A DNA stretch of 42,484 nt from Chitinophaga pinensis (GCA_945865645.1 CAMBEI010000018.1:1-42484); one strand, 5' to 3'. Shown: positions 1-9,742, numbered from the stretch's first letter. Made by a program: numbers and translations. Notes: generated by a model not told the origin, from the letters alone.

Positions 1-1113
1 CATATTAAAAATCATTCTCTACTTTTTGAACAAGACATTAAAAAACAATTTATTGAATGTTTTACGGTAAATAATAATAAGGCTTTTTTTAAAACAAGTA
101 ACTGCGATTTTTCATTTGACATTTTTGCCGCAACTTTTTATTTAATTACTCGCTACGAAGAATATTTGCCTCATAAAAAAGATAATTATGGAAGATATGC
201 ATATGAAAATTCTCTTGCTCAGCGAGAAGAATTTTTAAAATTTCCTTTGATAAATATTTGGGTAAAAGATTTAGCTGAAAAACTAAAAGAAAAATATACC
301 CTATTTGATGTGCAATATTCCGTATTCAGTTTTGAGCCAACCTACGATATTGATATAGCCTATTGCTATAAATATAAAGGGATAATAAGAAATGCAGGCG
401 GTTTTTTAAAATCTCCTTCTTTACAAAGAATACAGGTATTAATTGGTGCAATTAAAGATCCGTATGATTGCTATGCATGGTTAAAAAAATTAAATGAGCA
501 ATATCATTTGCAACCGGTTTACTTTTTTTTAGTTGCAAAAAAAAATGGCATTTATGACAAAAATATATTACCAAAAAAAGATGCTATGTGGAAACTAGTT
601 AAACAGCATGCTAAAAAATACAAGGTCGGTTTACATCCATCTTGGCAAAGTACCGACAGTAAATTTTTACTTAAAAAAGAAAAGCAGCAGTTAAATAACA
701 TGAGTGGTCAATTAATAACGATCTCAAGACAACATTATATTCGTTTTAATTTACCAGAAGATTATCAAAAATTAATTAAAGCGGGTATTACTGATGATTA
801 TTCCATGGGCTATGGGAGTATTAATGGTTTCAGGGCTTCTGTAGCCTCCTCATTTTATTGGTATGATCTGAAAAAAGATGAAAAAACCATTTTACGCATT
901 CATCCTTTCTGTTTTATGGATGCTAATTCTTTTTATGAACAGCGTCAAGATACTGAACAAACATGGGCCGAGTTGCAGTATTATTTATCTATTTGCAAAG
1001 CAGTAAACGGAACATTGATTACCGTCTGGCATAATAATTTTTTAGGCAGCAGTATTGAATTTAACGGATGGAAAGACCTGTATGAAAAATTTATTGCTCA
1101 GGTTCGGCAATAA
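1..1113 (+). CDS. Polysaccharide deacetylase family protein (5' end outside window)
   Basis: The reading frame is open from base 1 to the TAA at 1111-1113, giving 370 visible residues; the true start lies to the left. A TTG at 166 is only an internal leucine, because the codons before it read FAATFYLITRYEEYLP, the conserved lead-in of this Bacteroidota family. NodB-like fold motifs are visible: TYDID (about residues 114-118, the metal-binding Asp motif), GLHPS (about 210-214, metal His), DYSMGY and GFRAS (about 266-280), and WHNN near the end. Family members remove acyl groups from surface or cell-wall glycans; the substrate here is unknown. The last 23 bases overlap the 3' end of the convergent transporter gene. 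Assignment to the family is fairly firm; enzymatic activity is inferred. Confidence 0.75.
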   Translation, partial: HIKNHSLLFEQDIKKQFIECFTVNNNKAFFKTSNCDFSFDIFAATFYLITRYEEYLPHKKDNYGRYAYENSLAQREEFLKFPLINIWVKDLAEKLKEKYTLFDVQYSVFSFEPTYDIDIAYCYKYKGIIRNAGGFLKSPSLQRIQVLIGAIKDPYDCYAWLKKLNEQYHLQPVYFFLVAKKNGIYDKNILPKKDAMWKLVKQHAKKYKVGLHPSWQSTDSKFLLKKEKQQLNNMSGQLITISRQHYIRFNLPEDYQKLIKAGITDDYSMGYGSINGFRASVASSFYWYDLKKDEKTILRIHPFCFMDANSFYEQRQDTEQTWAELQYYLSICKAVNGTLITVWHNNFLGSSIEFNGWKDLYEKFIAQVRQ

Positions 1114-2032
1114 TATTTTTTGGATTACGCTTGATACTATAATTAACTAGAAATACACCAAATAGCGTTACAATAGAGCCCCACAATATAAAAATAGTAA
1201 GTTTTTCTTTTAACACAATTGCTGCTACAACCATCGCGACGAGGGGATTTATATAAGCATACATGGATGCAATGGCAGCTGGTAATTTTTTCATAGAATA
1301 AATAAAGGCAACAAAACTTAAAATAGATCCGGCTAATACCAAATAAATAATCGCCCACCAGGCTTCTGCAGTAATGGCGTGCATAGCAATAGCTTGTCCG
1401 GTAAAAGAGGCAAAAATGAAAAGCAAAACTGAACTTAACAGCATCTGCCAACCAATAGCATAATAAGGATTCATTTGTAAAGTACTTCGTGTTAATATTA
1501 ATGAACCAAAACTCCAAGAAAGCATAGCAATGATAGATAAAAAAACGCCGAATAAAAATTCGGGCGAATGTTGCTGAAACAAAGCTTGGTAAAATACAAT
1601 TGCAATACCAGTTAACCCAACAAACAAACCAATAAAAGTAAGTATGGTTACATTGCGATTTTTAAAATAAATCATTTCAATAATAACAACACTTAATGGA
1701 TACAGCGCACCAACTAAAGCACTTAAACCAGTGGGAATATATTTTAAACTCCAGGTGCTTAGTCCATTTGCAAAAACAAACATAAGCAATGCCATAATAA
1801 TCAGTTTGCCAAATTGTTTTTTATTGGGGAAAGGTAATTTTTTATACACCATAAAAAAAACAATAAAGCAGGTGCCTCCTAAAAACTGACGGATGGATGC
1901 CATTTGTAAAGCGGGTATATGAGCTATGCCAATTTTACTAGCTACCCAAGTAGTACCCCATACAAAACAGGTAATACATAATGCCAAATAACCTCCAAAT
2001 TTTCCGGTTAGTAAATTTTTATTTTTTATCAC
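1091..2032 (-). CDS. EamA/DMT-superfamily transporter
   Basis: The 313-residue, very hydrophobic protein has about ten predicted membrane helices in two similar halves, the usual layout of the drug/metabolite transporter (EamA, RhaT-like) family in the inner membrane. Visible family signatures are CFVWGTTWVASKIG at residues 21-34, the end of the first half around LSALVGALYPLSVVIIE, and the matching second-half segment AYINPLVAMVVAAIVLKE. The start is GTG at 2030-2032; there is no in-frame ATG upstream before a stop. It lies 15 bp downstream of purH on the same strand and could be read from the same transcript, although the functions are not obviously linked. Its 3' end overlaps the convergent deacetylase gene by 23 bp. 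The substrate cannot be told from sequence. Confidence 0.85.
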   Translation of the reverse strand: MIKNKNLLTGKFGGYLALCITCFVWGTTWVASKIGIAHIPALQMASIRQFLGGTCFIVFFMVYKKLPFPNKKQFGKLIIMALLMFVFANGLSTWSLKYIPTGLSALVGALYPLSVVIIEMIYFKNRNVTILTFIGLFVGLTGIAIVFYQALFQQHSPEFLFGVFLSIIAMLSWSFGSLILTRSTLQMNPYYAIGWQMLLSSVLLFIFASFTGQAIAMHAITAEAWWAIIYLVLAGSILSFVAFIYSMKKLPAAIASMYAYINPLVAMVVAAIVLKEKLTIFILWGSIVTLFGVFLVNYSIKRNPKNIIAEPEQ

Positions 2033-2047
2033 TAATTAAAATTTCCA

Positions 2048-3643
2048 TTAATGTTTAAAATGCCTAAGGCCTGTAATCACCATTGCTAAATCATTTGTTT
2101 TACAATAGTCTATTGAGTCTTTATCGCGTATTGATCCACCAGGTTGTATAAATGCTGTGATGCCTGCAGCATGAGAAATTTTGACACAATCATCAAACGG
2201 AAAAAAGGCATCACTTGCCAAAACAGCGTCATTTATATTAAAGTTAAACCGGTTTGCTTTTTCTATAGATTGTCTTAACGAATCTATTCGTGATGTTTGT
2301 CCGCATCCTTTACCAATAAGTTGTTTATTTTTTACTATCGCAATCGCATTACTCTTTAAATGCTTACAAACAATATTAGCAAAAATTAAATTTTCTTTTT
2401 CAATAGCTGTTGCTTCTCTTCCTCCTTCTTCTTTCCAATCAGTATAATTACCCTTATCATTTTGTTGAGTAAGTATGCCATTTAGTAAAGATTTATATTG
2501 ATGTGTTGAATTAAGGTTAGTCTTTTGTTGTAAAAGTATACGGTTCTTTTTTTGTTTTAAAATTTTCAACGCATCGCTATTAAAAGCCGGTGCAATTAAT
2601 ACTTCAAAAAATAGTTCATTAATTGCATGAGCAGTTGACAAATCAATTGTTGTATTACAAACTAGCACACCACCAAAAGCGCTTTCTGGGTCACCAGCTA
2701 AAGCGGCATCCCAGGATTCTTCTACAGAAGCTCTTACTGCTATGCCACACACATTATTGTGTTTAATGATTGCAAAAACAATCTCAGTATCTCCTAAATC
2801 CTCTCCCGTGGAGAGGGTTTTTATAGGCTGCGAGTTAAAATTATTTTTAAATTCAGCAATCAGTTGCAAGGCTGCATCCACATCTACCAGATTATTATAA
2901 GACAATTCCTTACCATTTAGTTGTTCAAATATCTCTTGGGTGTTGCCATAAAAAAAACCTTGCTGATGCGGGTTTTCTCCATAACGTAAAACTTTTTTCT
3001 CTTTATCGAAAGGATTAATAAATTCAGATTGATTAAAATAATTAGATATAGCCATATCATATCCAGTACAAAGATCAAATGCTTTTATGGCAAATAATTT
3101 TCTTTGCTCTAATGTTGTTTGGCCTTTTTGTTCTATTAAAATTCTTTCTAATAATGTATAATCATTTTTTACTGCTACTACCAAAACCGAAGCGTGGTTT
3201 TTTGCTGCAGCCCGTATCATAGATGGGCCCCCAATATCAATTTTTTCGATGATCAGGGCCTCTTCCAAATCTTCTCCCGTGGAGGCGGCTTTTAATGTCT
3301 GTTCTACTACAGTTTGCGCAAAAGGATATAAGTCAACAATTACCAGGTCAATTTCTGGGATATTGTATTCTTTCATTTCCACAAGATGTTCTTTATTTTC
3401 TCTTTTTCCCAATATTCCTCCAAATACTGATGGATGAAGCGTTTTAACCCTTCCTCCCAAAATAGAAGGATAGCTTGTTAAGGATTCAACCGGTATGCAA
3501 GGAACAGTTAAATCTTCAATAAATTTTTGTGTGCCACCAGTTGAATAAATCGTTATTCCTAATTGATGAAGTTGTTGAACAATATTTTCTAATCCATCTT
3601 TATAAAAAACAGAAATAAGGGCTGTCTTAATTTTTTTTTGCAT
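2048..3643 (-). CDS. purH: Bifunctional AICAR formyltransferase / IMP cyclohydrolase PurH
   Basis: PurH carries out the last two steps of de novo purine synthesis: formylation of AICAR and ring closure to IMP, in the cytoplasm. The 531-residue protein shows the N-terminal cyclohydrolase (MGS-like) part with GRVKTLHPSVFGGIL and EKIDIGGPSMIRAAAKN, and the C-terminal transformylase with RYGENPHQ, KHNNVCG and AFGG. Two stretches look inserted relative to my recollection of the family: residues around 120-130 (containing STGEDLEE) and around 275-285 (containing STGEDLGD). Both are encoded by the same short hairpin-bearing DNA repeat (2789-2820 and 3261-3292). A -7 type box TAAATTTG lies at 3704-3711. 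Start ATG is at 3641-3643. Confidence 0.96.
   Translation of the reverse strand: MQKKIKTALISVFYKDGLENIVQQLHQLGITIYSTGGTQKFIEDLTVPCIPVESLTSYPSILGGRVKTLHPSVFGGILGKRENKEHLVEMKEYNIPEIDLVIVDLYPFAQTVVEQTLKAASTGEDLEEALIIEKIDIGGPSMIRAAAKNHASVLVVAVKNDYTLLERILIEQKGQTTLEQRKLFAIKAFDLCTGYDMAISNYFNQSEFINPFDKEKKVLRYGENPHQQGFFYGNTQEIFEQLNGKELSYNNLVDVDAALQLIAEFKNNFNSQPIKTLSTGEDLGDTEIVFAIIKHNNVCGIAVRASVEESWDAALAGDPESAFGGVLVCNTTIDLSTAHAINELFFEVLIAPAFNSDALKILKQKKNRILLQQKTNLNSTHQYKSLLNGILTQQNDKGNYTDWKEEGGREATAIEKENLIFANIVCKHLKSNAIAIVKNKQLIGKGCGQTSRIDSLRQSIEKANRFNFNINDAVLASDAFFPFDDCVKISHAAGITAFIQPGGSIRDKDSIDYCKTNDLAMVITGLRHFKH
2789..2820 (-). repeat. Intragenic hairpin repeat, copy 1 (in purH)
   Basis: On the plus strand 2800-2816 is a perfect hairpin, CCTCTCC, loop CGT, GGAGAGG. 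On the coding strand it is followed by GATTTAGGAGAT. It is read in purH as STGEDLGD and lies at a point where other PurH proteins, as I remember them, are shorter. It matches the second purH copy closely and the icmF copy loosely. Confidence 0.7.
3261..3292 (-). repeat. Intragenic hairpin repeat, copy 2 (in purH)
   Basis: This copy shares TCCACGGGAGA.GATTT with the one at 2789-2820 on the coding strand. The hairpin core is shorter (CTCC, CGT, GGAG at 3274-3284). It is read in the same frame as the other copy, as STGEDLEE, inside the cyclohydrolase part of PurH. Confidence 0.65.
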
Positions 3644-3703
3644 TTGATATAGTTAATTATTTGCCACTAAGGCTTGGGTAATTGTATTTTTTTAAACCTA
3701 CTG

Positions 3704-3711
3704 CAAATTTA
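3704..3711 (-). promoter_or_regulatory. Putative -7 promoter box for purH
   Basis: The minus strand reads TAAATTTG, matching the Bacteroidota sigma-ABfr -7 consensus TAnnTTTG. It lies 60 bases upstream of the purH ATG, so a leader of about 50 nt is implied. No convincing -33 TTTG was seen at the expected distance. Confidence 0.45.
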
Positions 3712-3789
3712 CAAATTTTTAAGCGGAGCTCATCCCTTTATCTAAATAATAAAATATAAGCCTATCTTATTTAATTTGAGGCGATTAAA

Positions 3790-4200
3790 TTATCCTTTTA
3801 TAAAAAATATTTCAGCACGAGAATTATCGCTAATCGCAATAGAAATTTTTCCAGAAATTAATTCAAATTGCATCAATTTTTCTTGTAATTAGATACTCCT
3901 TTACAATTTCACTCCTTTCCATACCCAGCATTTTGCATAAAGTATAAAGACCTTCTGTTTTATATCCATGCCCTTTGATACGATTTGTATAAGCAGAATT
4001 TTTTTTAAAATTACAATTACAGTGTCAAAGATAGAATATGATTTGAAGTATAATACCGTTTGTTCTGTTTCAAAAGGCGTAATAACTGGATCTCTATTCG
4101 CACATCACCCTAAATCTTTAATTCCAAGTTTATCTGGACAAGCATCTTCGTTATCCATAACTCCATTTTTATCTTTTCCTTTAAAAGAATGACCTGTGTT
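3790..4200 (-). pseudogene. Decayed OmpA-family protein with thrombospondin type-3 repeat
   Basis: Reading the minus strand from 4200 gives a TSP3 calcium-binding-like repeat (DKNGVMDNEDACPDKLGIKD), then an in-frame TGA at about 4100, then in the same frame the start of an OmpA C-terminal domain (TPFETEQTVLYFKSYSIFD). At the T8 run 3999-4006 the frame shifts by one base and continues as RIKGHGYKTEGLYTLCKMLG and MERSEIVKEYLITRKIDAI. A further shift near 3865 gives the domain end ISIAISDNSRAEIFFIKG and a TAA at 3790-3792. The order (TSP3, OmpA core, RAEIFF end) is that of peptidoglycan-binding OmpA-family outer-membrane proteins common in Bacteroidota. No start or signal peptide was found upstream, so the front is lost. 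The family call is strong; multiple lesions make a simple sequencing error unlikely. Confidence 0.8.
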
Positions 4201-4361
4201 ACCTTATGCAGTTAAAGAAAGTAATCAGGAGTCCTCACTTCCTCTTCTAAATATATAAGTTCGTACAAAAAGGGCTCTATTTAATGACATTGTAAAGGCA
4301 ATAACTTTAAAAAATATTTTTCAGGTTAATTAATGTAGAGTTACAATATTAAAATAAGAAC

Positions 4362-6488
4362 TTATGTTCCAGAATAATAAATAAATGTGCCAGAATCTGG
4401 CACAGAATGATAATTTAAATTTAGTAATCGACATTCCTCAATCCATTTCTTAATCTTCCAATCGGCATTTGATGAGTCAAATACAATTTTTGTTAAATTA
4501 ATTTTTTTTGTTAGTTCTAAAATATTAAGGGTTGGATTTTTTGAAATAATAAGCAGGTCTATATCGATCTTAGGGCCACTTATTTTTAATACTATAGGTT
4601 TATCAATGATTAGTATTCTTTTATTATTAAAATGATAAAATAAATTAGAATGAAATAAGTTAATGATAGAATTTTCACGACTATTCAGTTGCAAAGAAAT
4701 TCTAGCAGGATTTAAATGAAGTTTTGTTAGCAAATTTTCTTCCAGCAACATGCTGTCTCCAACAAATTGATATCGGTTGCCGTTTACAAAATCAATAGCC
4801 TGGTGTTGTGTAATATTATACACTATTAATTGTTGCTGATTAAATGTTTGCCAGCTATAATAAGCAATTAATATTGTAAACATAAAGGATGTAACTAACC
4901 CTACATAAAAATAGTTTTTATTTTTATGGATAATCCAAATAGTAAAAAAAATAACAACAATATATAACAAATATGTAGATAAAATAGTTGCTGTAATTTT
5001 ATTCCAAACAGCAAATGGTATAACGTTTACTAAAAGAATAAATTTATTCATGAGCCAGGTTAACCCGCCAACTATTTTACCAAGATACATACCTATATGG
5101 GGAATCCATGAAAAAGACACCAATGCTATTGCTACATACAGTATAATAGCTGATAGCGGAACAGCGATAATATTTGATATTAAAAACAAATTTGGAAACT
5201 GGTGAAAGTAATAAATACAAATAGAAAAAGTAAGTAGTTGAGCTGCGAGAGAAACAGTTATTAATTGCCAAATCTTATCCACCAATTTATTTTTTATATA
5301 AACCAAATTATAAATAGTTTTTTGAAAAACAACAATCCCTAATACGGCCAAATAAGAAAGTTGAAATCCAACCGCCCACAAATAATAAGGATTATAACAA
5401 AGCAATAAAAAAGCAGATGCTGCCAATGAATTATAAATAGACGCTTGCTTAAAAAATTGTTTTCCAATAGCAATAAAAGAGAACATTACGGCTGCACGCA
5501 AAACAGAAGGGGCTGCTCCGGTAAGAATTGAAAATAACCAAAGGCAGCTTAATAATAAAACAAGCTGAATGATTTTTGATTTATTAATAAGCGGTATTTT
5601 TCTAAAAATCCATAGCAATAAAATATAAATTAATCCAAGATGCATGCCTGAAATAGCAATGATATGAACCACCCCAGTATTGCTATATGCCTGTACCAGG
5701 TCTTTATCCAAGTCATTGGTATAACCGATTAACAAAGCTTCGGCAATAGCTAATTCGTCTTTACTATAGCGAACAAACGAGCGCAATTCAGTTAAAATAT
5801 ACGCTCTGGTAGAAAAGATAAATTGATTGAAGCCGGTTGTCCTATTTGCATTTGGTGTAATTATGTCCCAGTCTTTTTTCTTTAAAAATACATGATGAAA
5901 AATACCTTGAAATGCAGCATACTGTTCATAATTAAATGCACCAGGGTTGCCCGAGTTTTTTATAGGTTGCAGATTTTTATAAATAATAACTCTAGTTCCA
6001 TAACTCAATTCAATAGTTCTTGAACTAATGTTAAGACTATCCTTAGAAAAATACAATAACAACTTTCCCTTGCATGGGATAATTTTTCCATCTTCTATTA
6101 TTAATTCAACAAGTGCATCTGCCTTATAAGATTTAGTTTTTTCTATCAGTGGTTCCTTGATTCTAACAACCATAAAATTGCCATCATGATATAAGTTCCC
6201 ATACCAACTCGCTACTCTACGGATATCATTTTGCCAAGTAAGGAAGCAGCCTAAACTTATAAATATCAGTTGAATAATACTCCCCTGTAATGTTTTTAAT
6301 TTATATCTTAATGCAATAGGCAATAATAAAAATAAAAAAAAAGAAATATTGAAGGCAAGTAAGGCTGCTATAATAACGACTAATGAATATTTAATATACC
6401 ATTGCAATAAAATGCCAACAACTAATGGTAATAGTAATCTAATAAATGGAGCTTTTTTCCAAATAGGTATGGTGTATGTGTGAACCAA
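4362..6488 (-). CDS. comEC: ComEC/Rec2-family competence membrane protein
   Basis: ComEC forms the inner-membrane channel that takes single-stranded DNA into the cell during natural transformation. The 708-residue protein has an N-terminal membrane pair and soluble OB-like segment (residues about 10-200, DUF4131-like), then the competence domain with the hallmark HIIAISGMHLGLIY (about residues 274-287) and about eight further helices. The C-terminal 170 residues correspond in place to the metallo-beta-lactamase-like domain of larger ComEC proteins, but I see no HxHxDH motif, so this part is reduced. The start appears to be TTG at 6486-6488: a stop lies just upstream and the first in-frame ATG is about 100 codons in. 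It may be a single-gene unit; an OmpA remnant lies downstream. Confidence 0.85.
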   Translation of the reverse strand: MVHTYTIPIWKKAPFIRLLLPLVVGILLQWYIKYSLVVIIAALLAFNISFFLFLLLPIALRYKLKTLQGSIIQLIFISLGCFLTWQNDIRRVASWYGNLYHDGNFMVVRIKEPLIEKTKSYKADALVELIIEDGKIIPCKGKLLLYFSKDSLNISSRTIELSYGTRVIIYKNLQPIKNSGNPGAFNYEQYAAFQGIFHHVFLKKKDWDIITPNANRTTGFNQFIFSTRAYILTELRSFVRYSKDELAIAEALLIGYTNDLDKDLVQAYSNTGVVHIIAISGMHLGLIYILLLWIFRKIPLINKSKIIQLVLLLSCLWLFSILTGAAPSVLRAAVMFSFIAIGKQFFKQASIYNSLAASAFLLLCYNPYYLWAVGFQLSYLAVLGIVVFQKTIYNLVYIKNKLVDKIWQLITVSLAAQLLTFSICIYYFHQFPNLFLISNIIAVPLSAIILYVAIALVSFSWIPHIGMYLGKIVGGLTWLMNKFILLVNVIPFAVWNKITATILSTYLLYIVVIFFTIWIIHKNKNYFYVGLVTSFMFTILIAYYSWQTFNQQQLIVYNITQHQAIDFVNGNRYQFVGDSMLLEENLLTKLHLNPARISLQLNSRENSIINLFHSNLFYHFNNKRILIIDKPIVLKISGPKIDIDLLIISKNPTLNILELTKKINLTKIVFDSSNADWKIKKWIEECRLLNLNYHSVPDSGTFIYYSGT

Positions 6489-6802
6489 AAACAGTTTTTT
6501 AGTTTAAAGACAAAAATTACAGATTTTGAACTCTGCAATTTTTCAGGATTTCAATATGTCATCACAAATCTTTCCCTCCTATTTGATATATACTGTTTTA
6601 TATGCTTTGTGTTATTTGCATAGGGGGTAGATTTACTAACCCTAGGCAATATATTAGTTAGATTTTATTTTTATATGGGTTAGTCCTCAGGTTTTTTGGG
6701 TGATTTACCCAAAGATTTGCAGATTAAACTTATCCGCATATAATTATAAAAAATAGGGCACAATTTTGTGACCTAAAAATATTTTACAGGATAATGTAAA
6801 GA
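6489..6802. other. 314-bp intergenic region with two related small hairpins
   Basis: No gene was found here between the start of comEC and the end of carB. Two small inverted repeats share GGGT/ACCC arms and an ATTTA/GATTT loop: GGGTAG-ATTTA-CTAACCC at 6625-6642 and TTTGGGT-GATTT-ACCCAAA at 6695-6713 (seven perfect pairs). A palindrome-like CACAATTTTGTG follows near 6760. These could be operator or RNA structures in the comEC leader; none is a recognised motif. Confidence 0.4.
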
Positions 6803-9646
6803 TTATTTACTTAAATGCATACTCCTTTCTTTATATAACTGCCTAAAATAAGGGTCACGTAAATCTTTAATAAAACGTATCGCCTCGCCCGTACTTTTCA
6901 TCTCGGGGCCTAACTCTTTATTTACCCCCGGAAATTTATTAAAAGAGAAAACTGGTTCCTTAATAGCAAAGCCGGTAAGTTTTTTCTCGAATGAAAAATC
7001 TTTAAGCTTATTTACGCCCATCATTATTTTAGTAGCAATATTTAAATAAGGTATTTGATAAGCTTTAGCAATAAAAGGAGTAGTACGACTAGCCCTAGGG
7101 TTAGCCTCAATTACAAAAACATATCCATCTTTAATCGCAAACTGAATATTGATAAGGCCTTTAATATGTAAAGCTCTTGCAATTTTTTCAGCATATTCTT
7201 CCATGGTATGAACAATTAATGGCGATAAATTAAATTGAGGTAATACCGCATTACTATCGCCGCTATGAATACCCGCCGGCTCAATATGTTCCATTAAACC
7301 CATCACGTGAAAATCAGCTCCATCAAAGATGGCATCTATTTCTGCTTCTTGGCAACGATCTAAAAAATGATCTATCAAAATTTTATTGCCGGGCAGGTGT
7401 TTTATTAAACTAAGCACCCCTTTTTCTAGTTCTTCATCATTAATTACAATACGCATTCTTTGTCCGCCCAAAACATAACTAGGCCTTATTAAAACAGGGT
7501 ATCCAACTTGCTTAGCCACTTCAATAGCCTCATCGGTATTGTAAGCGGTTCCATAATTTGGATAAGGAATTTCTAGCTCTTTCAACATATCACTAAACCT
7601 TCCACGATCTTCTGCAATATCCATGCTATCAAATGAGGATCCAATTATTTTAATTCCTTTTTCATGTAATCGTTTGGCTAATTTTAGGGCTGTTTGTCCG
7701 CCCAATTGTACAATTACGCCATAGGGTTTTTCGTGTTCTATAATTTCCCAGAGGTGTTCCCAAAATACCGGTTCAAAATAAAGTTTATCCGCAATATCAA
7801 AATCGGTAGACACAGTTTCTGGATTACAGTTTATCATTATAGATTCATAACCCGCCTCTTTAATAGCTAATAAACCATGCACGCAACAATAATCAAACTC
7901 AATACCCTGACCAATTCTGTTAGGACCGCTGCCTAATACAATTATTTTCTTTTTAGCAGAAATAAAACTTTCGTTACTCACTAATTTATTTTCATTAACA
8001 GGCTTGTTTTCGAATGTAGAATAGAAATAAGGCGTTTTTGCTTCAAACTCGGCGCTGCAGGTATCTACCATTTTAAAGACCCGGGTAAGGCCCATCACTT
8101 TTCTGCGATCATAAATTAATTCAGCATTTTCTTCGTTCATTATTCTAACAATCTGTTCATCACTAAACCCTAAGAACTTGGCTTCGGTTAAAATATTATC
8201 TGGTAAAGTCTTTAAGTTATATTTAGCAATTTCTTTTTCACAATCACAAATTTTTTGAATTTGGTAAATAAACCAGCGATCAATTTTTGTGCTTTCACAA
8301 ATTCGCTTAATGCTAGCGCCCGCCATTAATGCATCTTTAATTCTAAAAATCCTATCCCACTTTGGTATTTTAATATACTCAAGTAATTCATCCGCCTTCA
8401 TCATGCTTTTACCATAATAACCTAAACCAAGGGCTTCATTTTCAAGACTCTGACAAGCTTTTTGTACAGCCTCAGCAAAACTGCGGCCTATACCCATCAC
8501 TTCTCCAACGCTTTTCATTTGAAAACCTAATGTATCTTTTGCCCCTTTAAATTTATCAAAATTCCAGCGCGGTATTTTTACAATTACATAATCAAGTGCT
8601 GGCTCAAAATAGGCCGATGTTGATTGCGTGATTTGATTTTTTAACTCATCTAAATTATATCCAATCGCTAATTTAGCCGCAATTTTTGCAATGGGATATC
8701 CTGTGGCTTTACTTGCTAAAGCAGAAGAACGACTAACCCTTGGATTAATTTCCACCACAATAATTTCTTCGGTTTGTGGATTGAGAGCAAACTGAACATT
8801 GCAACCTCCTGCAAAATTTCCTAAGTCTCTCATCATCCTTATGGCAGTGTTGCGCATAAGTTGGTAAGCTGTATCACTCAAGGTCATTATTGGCGCTACT
8901 GTTATTGAGTCGCCGGTATGAATGCCCATAGGATCAAAATTTTCAACACCGCAAATAATTACAACATTATCTGCATTATCCCTTAATAATTCCAACTCAA
9001 ATTCTTTCCAGCCCAACACTGCTTTTTCTACCAACACTTCGTGTATTGGACTAGCAATTAATCCTGTATTTAAAGCCTCATCAAGCTCCTCTTTATTAAA
9101 AACAATGCTGCCCCCAGTACCCCCTAAAGTAAAAGATGGCCGCAATACCAATGGAAATCCAATTTCCTGTGCAAATTCTTTTCCTTCTAAAAAGGAATTG
9201 GCAATTTTAGCTGGACAAACTGGTATGCCCATTTCAATCATCCACTTACGAAATTTTTCTCTGTCTTCTGCTTTATCAATGGCTTTAATATCAACTCCAA
9301 TTAATCTTACCTCAAATTTTTCCCAAATACCCAACTCATCTACTTCTTTGCAAAGATTAAGGGCTGTTTGTCCGCCCATGGTTGGTAATATGGCATCAAT
9401 TTGGTTTTCTTCTAATATTTGTTCAATACTTTCAACAGTAAGGGGTAAAAGGTAAACCTTGTCAGCCATCATAGGATCTGTCATGATGGTAGCTGGATTA
9501 CTATTAATAAGAATAACTTTTATTCCTTCTTCCCTTAATGAACGCGCGGCCTGAGTACCCGAATAATCAAACTCACAGGCCTGACCAATAATAATGGGAC
9601 CAGAGCCGATAATTAAAACTGACTGTATGGAATTATCTTTTGGCAT
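6803..9646 (-). CDS. carB: Carbamoyl-phosphate synthase large subunit, without allosteric domain
   Basis: CarB makes carbamoyl phosphate from bicarbonate, ATP and ammonia (delivered by CarA, not in this window) for pyrimidine and arginine synthesis. Two homologous ATP-grasp halves are seen, each opening with the nucleotide/carboxyphosphate motif: [17 protein letters not shown] near residue 14 and [17 protein letters not shown] near residue 570. Metal/ATP residues appear in [17 protein letters not shown] and [17 protein letters not shown]. The protein stops at 947 residues, just after [14 protein letters not shown], whereas E. coli CarB (1073 residues) continues into the MGS-like domain that binds UMP, IMP and ornithine. 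The frame ends cleanly with no remnant downstream, so this looks like a native short form, which I recall from other Bacteroidota. A TACTTTTG box lies 26 bases upstream of the ATG. Confidence 0.96.
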   Translation of the reverse strand: MPKDNSIQSVLIIGSGPIIIGQACEFDYSGTQAARSLREEGIKVILINSNPATIMTDPMMADKVYLLPLTVESIEQILEENQIDAILPTMGGQTALNLCKEVDELGIWEKFEVRLIGVDIKAIDKAEDREKFRKWMIEMGIPVCPAKIANSFLEGKEFAQEIGFPLVLRPSFTLGGTGGSIVFNKEELDEALNTGLIASPIHEVLVEKAVLGWKEFELELLRDNADNVVIICGVENFDPMGIHTGDSITVAPIMTLSDTAYQLMRNTAIRMMRDLGNFAGGCNVQFALNPQTEEIIVVEINPRVSRSSALASKATGYPIAKIAAKLAIGYNLDELKNQITQSTSAYFEPALDYVIVKIPRWNFDKFKGAKDTLGFQMKSVGEVMGIGRSFAEAVQKACQSLENEALGLGYYGKSMMKADELLEYIKIPKWDRIFRIKDALMAGASIKRICESTKIDRWFIYQIQKICDCEKEIAKYNLKTLPDNILTEAKFLGFSDEQIVRIMNEENAELIYDRRKVMGLTRVFKMVDTCSAEFEAKTPYFYSTFENKPVNENKLVSNESFISAKKKIIVLGSGPNRIGQGIEFDYCCVHGLLAIKEAGYESIMINCNPETVSTDFDIADKLYFEPVFWEHLWEIIEHEKPYGVIVQLGGQTALKLAKRLHEKGIKIIGSSFDSMDIAEDRGRFSDMLKELEIPYPNYGTAYNTDEAIEVAKQVGYPVLIRPSYVLGGQRMRIVINDEELEKGVLSLIKHLPGNKILIDHFLDRCQEAEIDAIFDGADFHVMGLMEHIEPAGIHSGDSNAVLPQFNLSPLIVHTMEEYAEKIARALHIKGLINIQFAIKDGYVFVIEANPRASRTTPFIAKAYQIPYLNIATKIMMGVNKLKDFSFEKKLTGFAIKEPVFSFNKFPGVNKELGPEMKSTGEAIRFIKDLRDPYFRQLYKERSMHLSK

Positions 9647-9672
9647 AGTAGTATTGCCTATGTAGTGGCGTG

Positions 9673-9680
9673 CAAAAGTA
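9673..9680 (-). promoter_or_regulatory. Putative -7 promoter box for carB
   Basis: The minus strand reads TACTTTTG followed by C, matching TAnnTTTG. It ends 26 bases before the carB ATG, which would give a leader of about 20 nt. A T-rich stretch sits at the -33 distance but not an exact TTTG. Confidence 0.5.
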
Positions 9681-9742
9681 CTTGTAAATGATGTAAATAA
9701 AAAACCCGCATATTAACTTGAGGGTAAATTTATTATTATTCC

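Noticed and set aside
166..168. TTG at 166 as start of the deacetylase gene
   Set aside because: The frame is open and conserved upstream of it to the window edge.
2181..2447. Plus-strand frame inside purH
   Set aside because: Antisense shadow of a well-conserved enzyme gene; no independent evidence.
3968..4192. Plus-strand open frame of 74 codons in the gap before comEC
   Set aside because: It is antisense to the OmpA/TSP3 remnant, has no family resemblance and no promoter; the protein-like signal is on the minus strand.
8922..9455. 177-codon plus-strand frame inside carB
   Set aside because: It is a shadow of the carB reading frame; rich in Ser/Asn/Pro as expected from antisense of an ATP-grasp gene.
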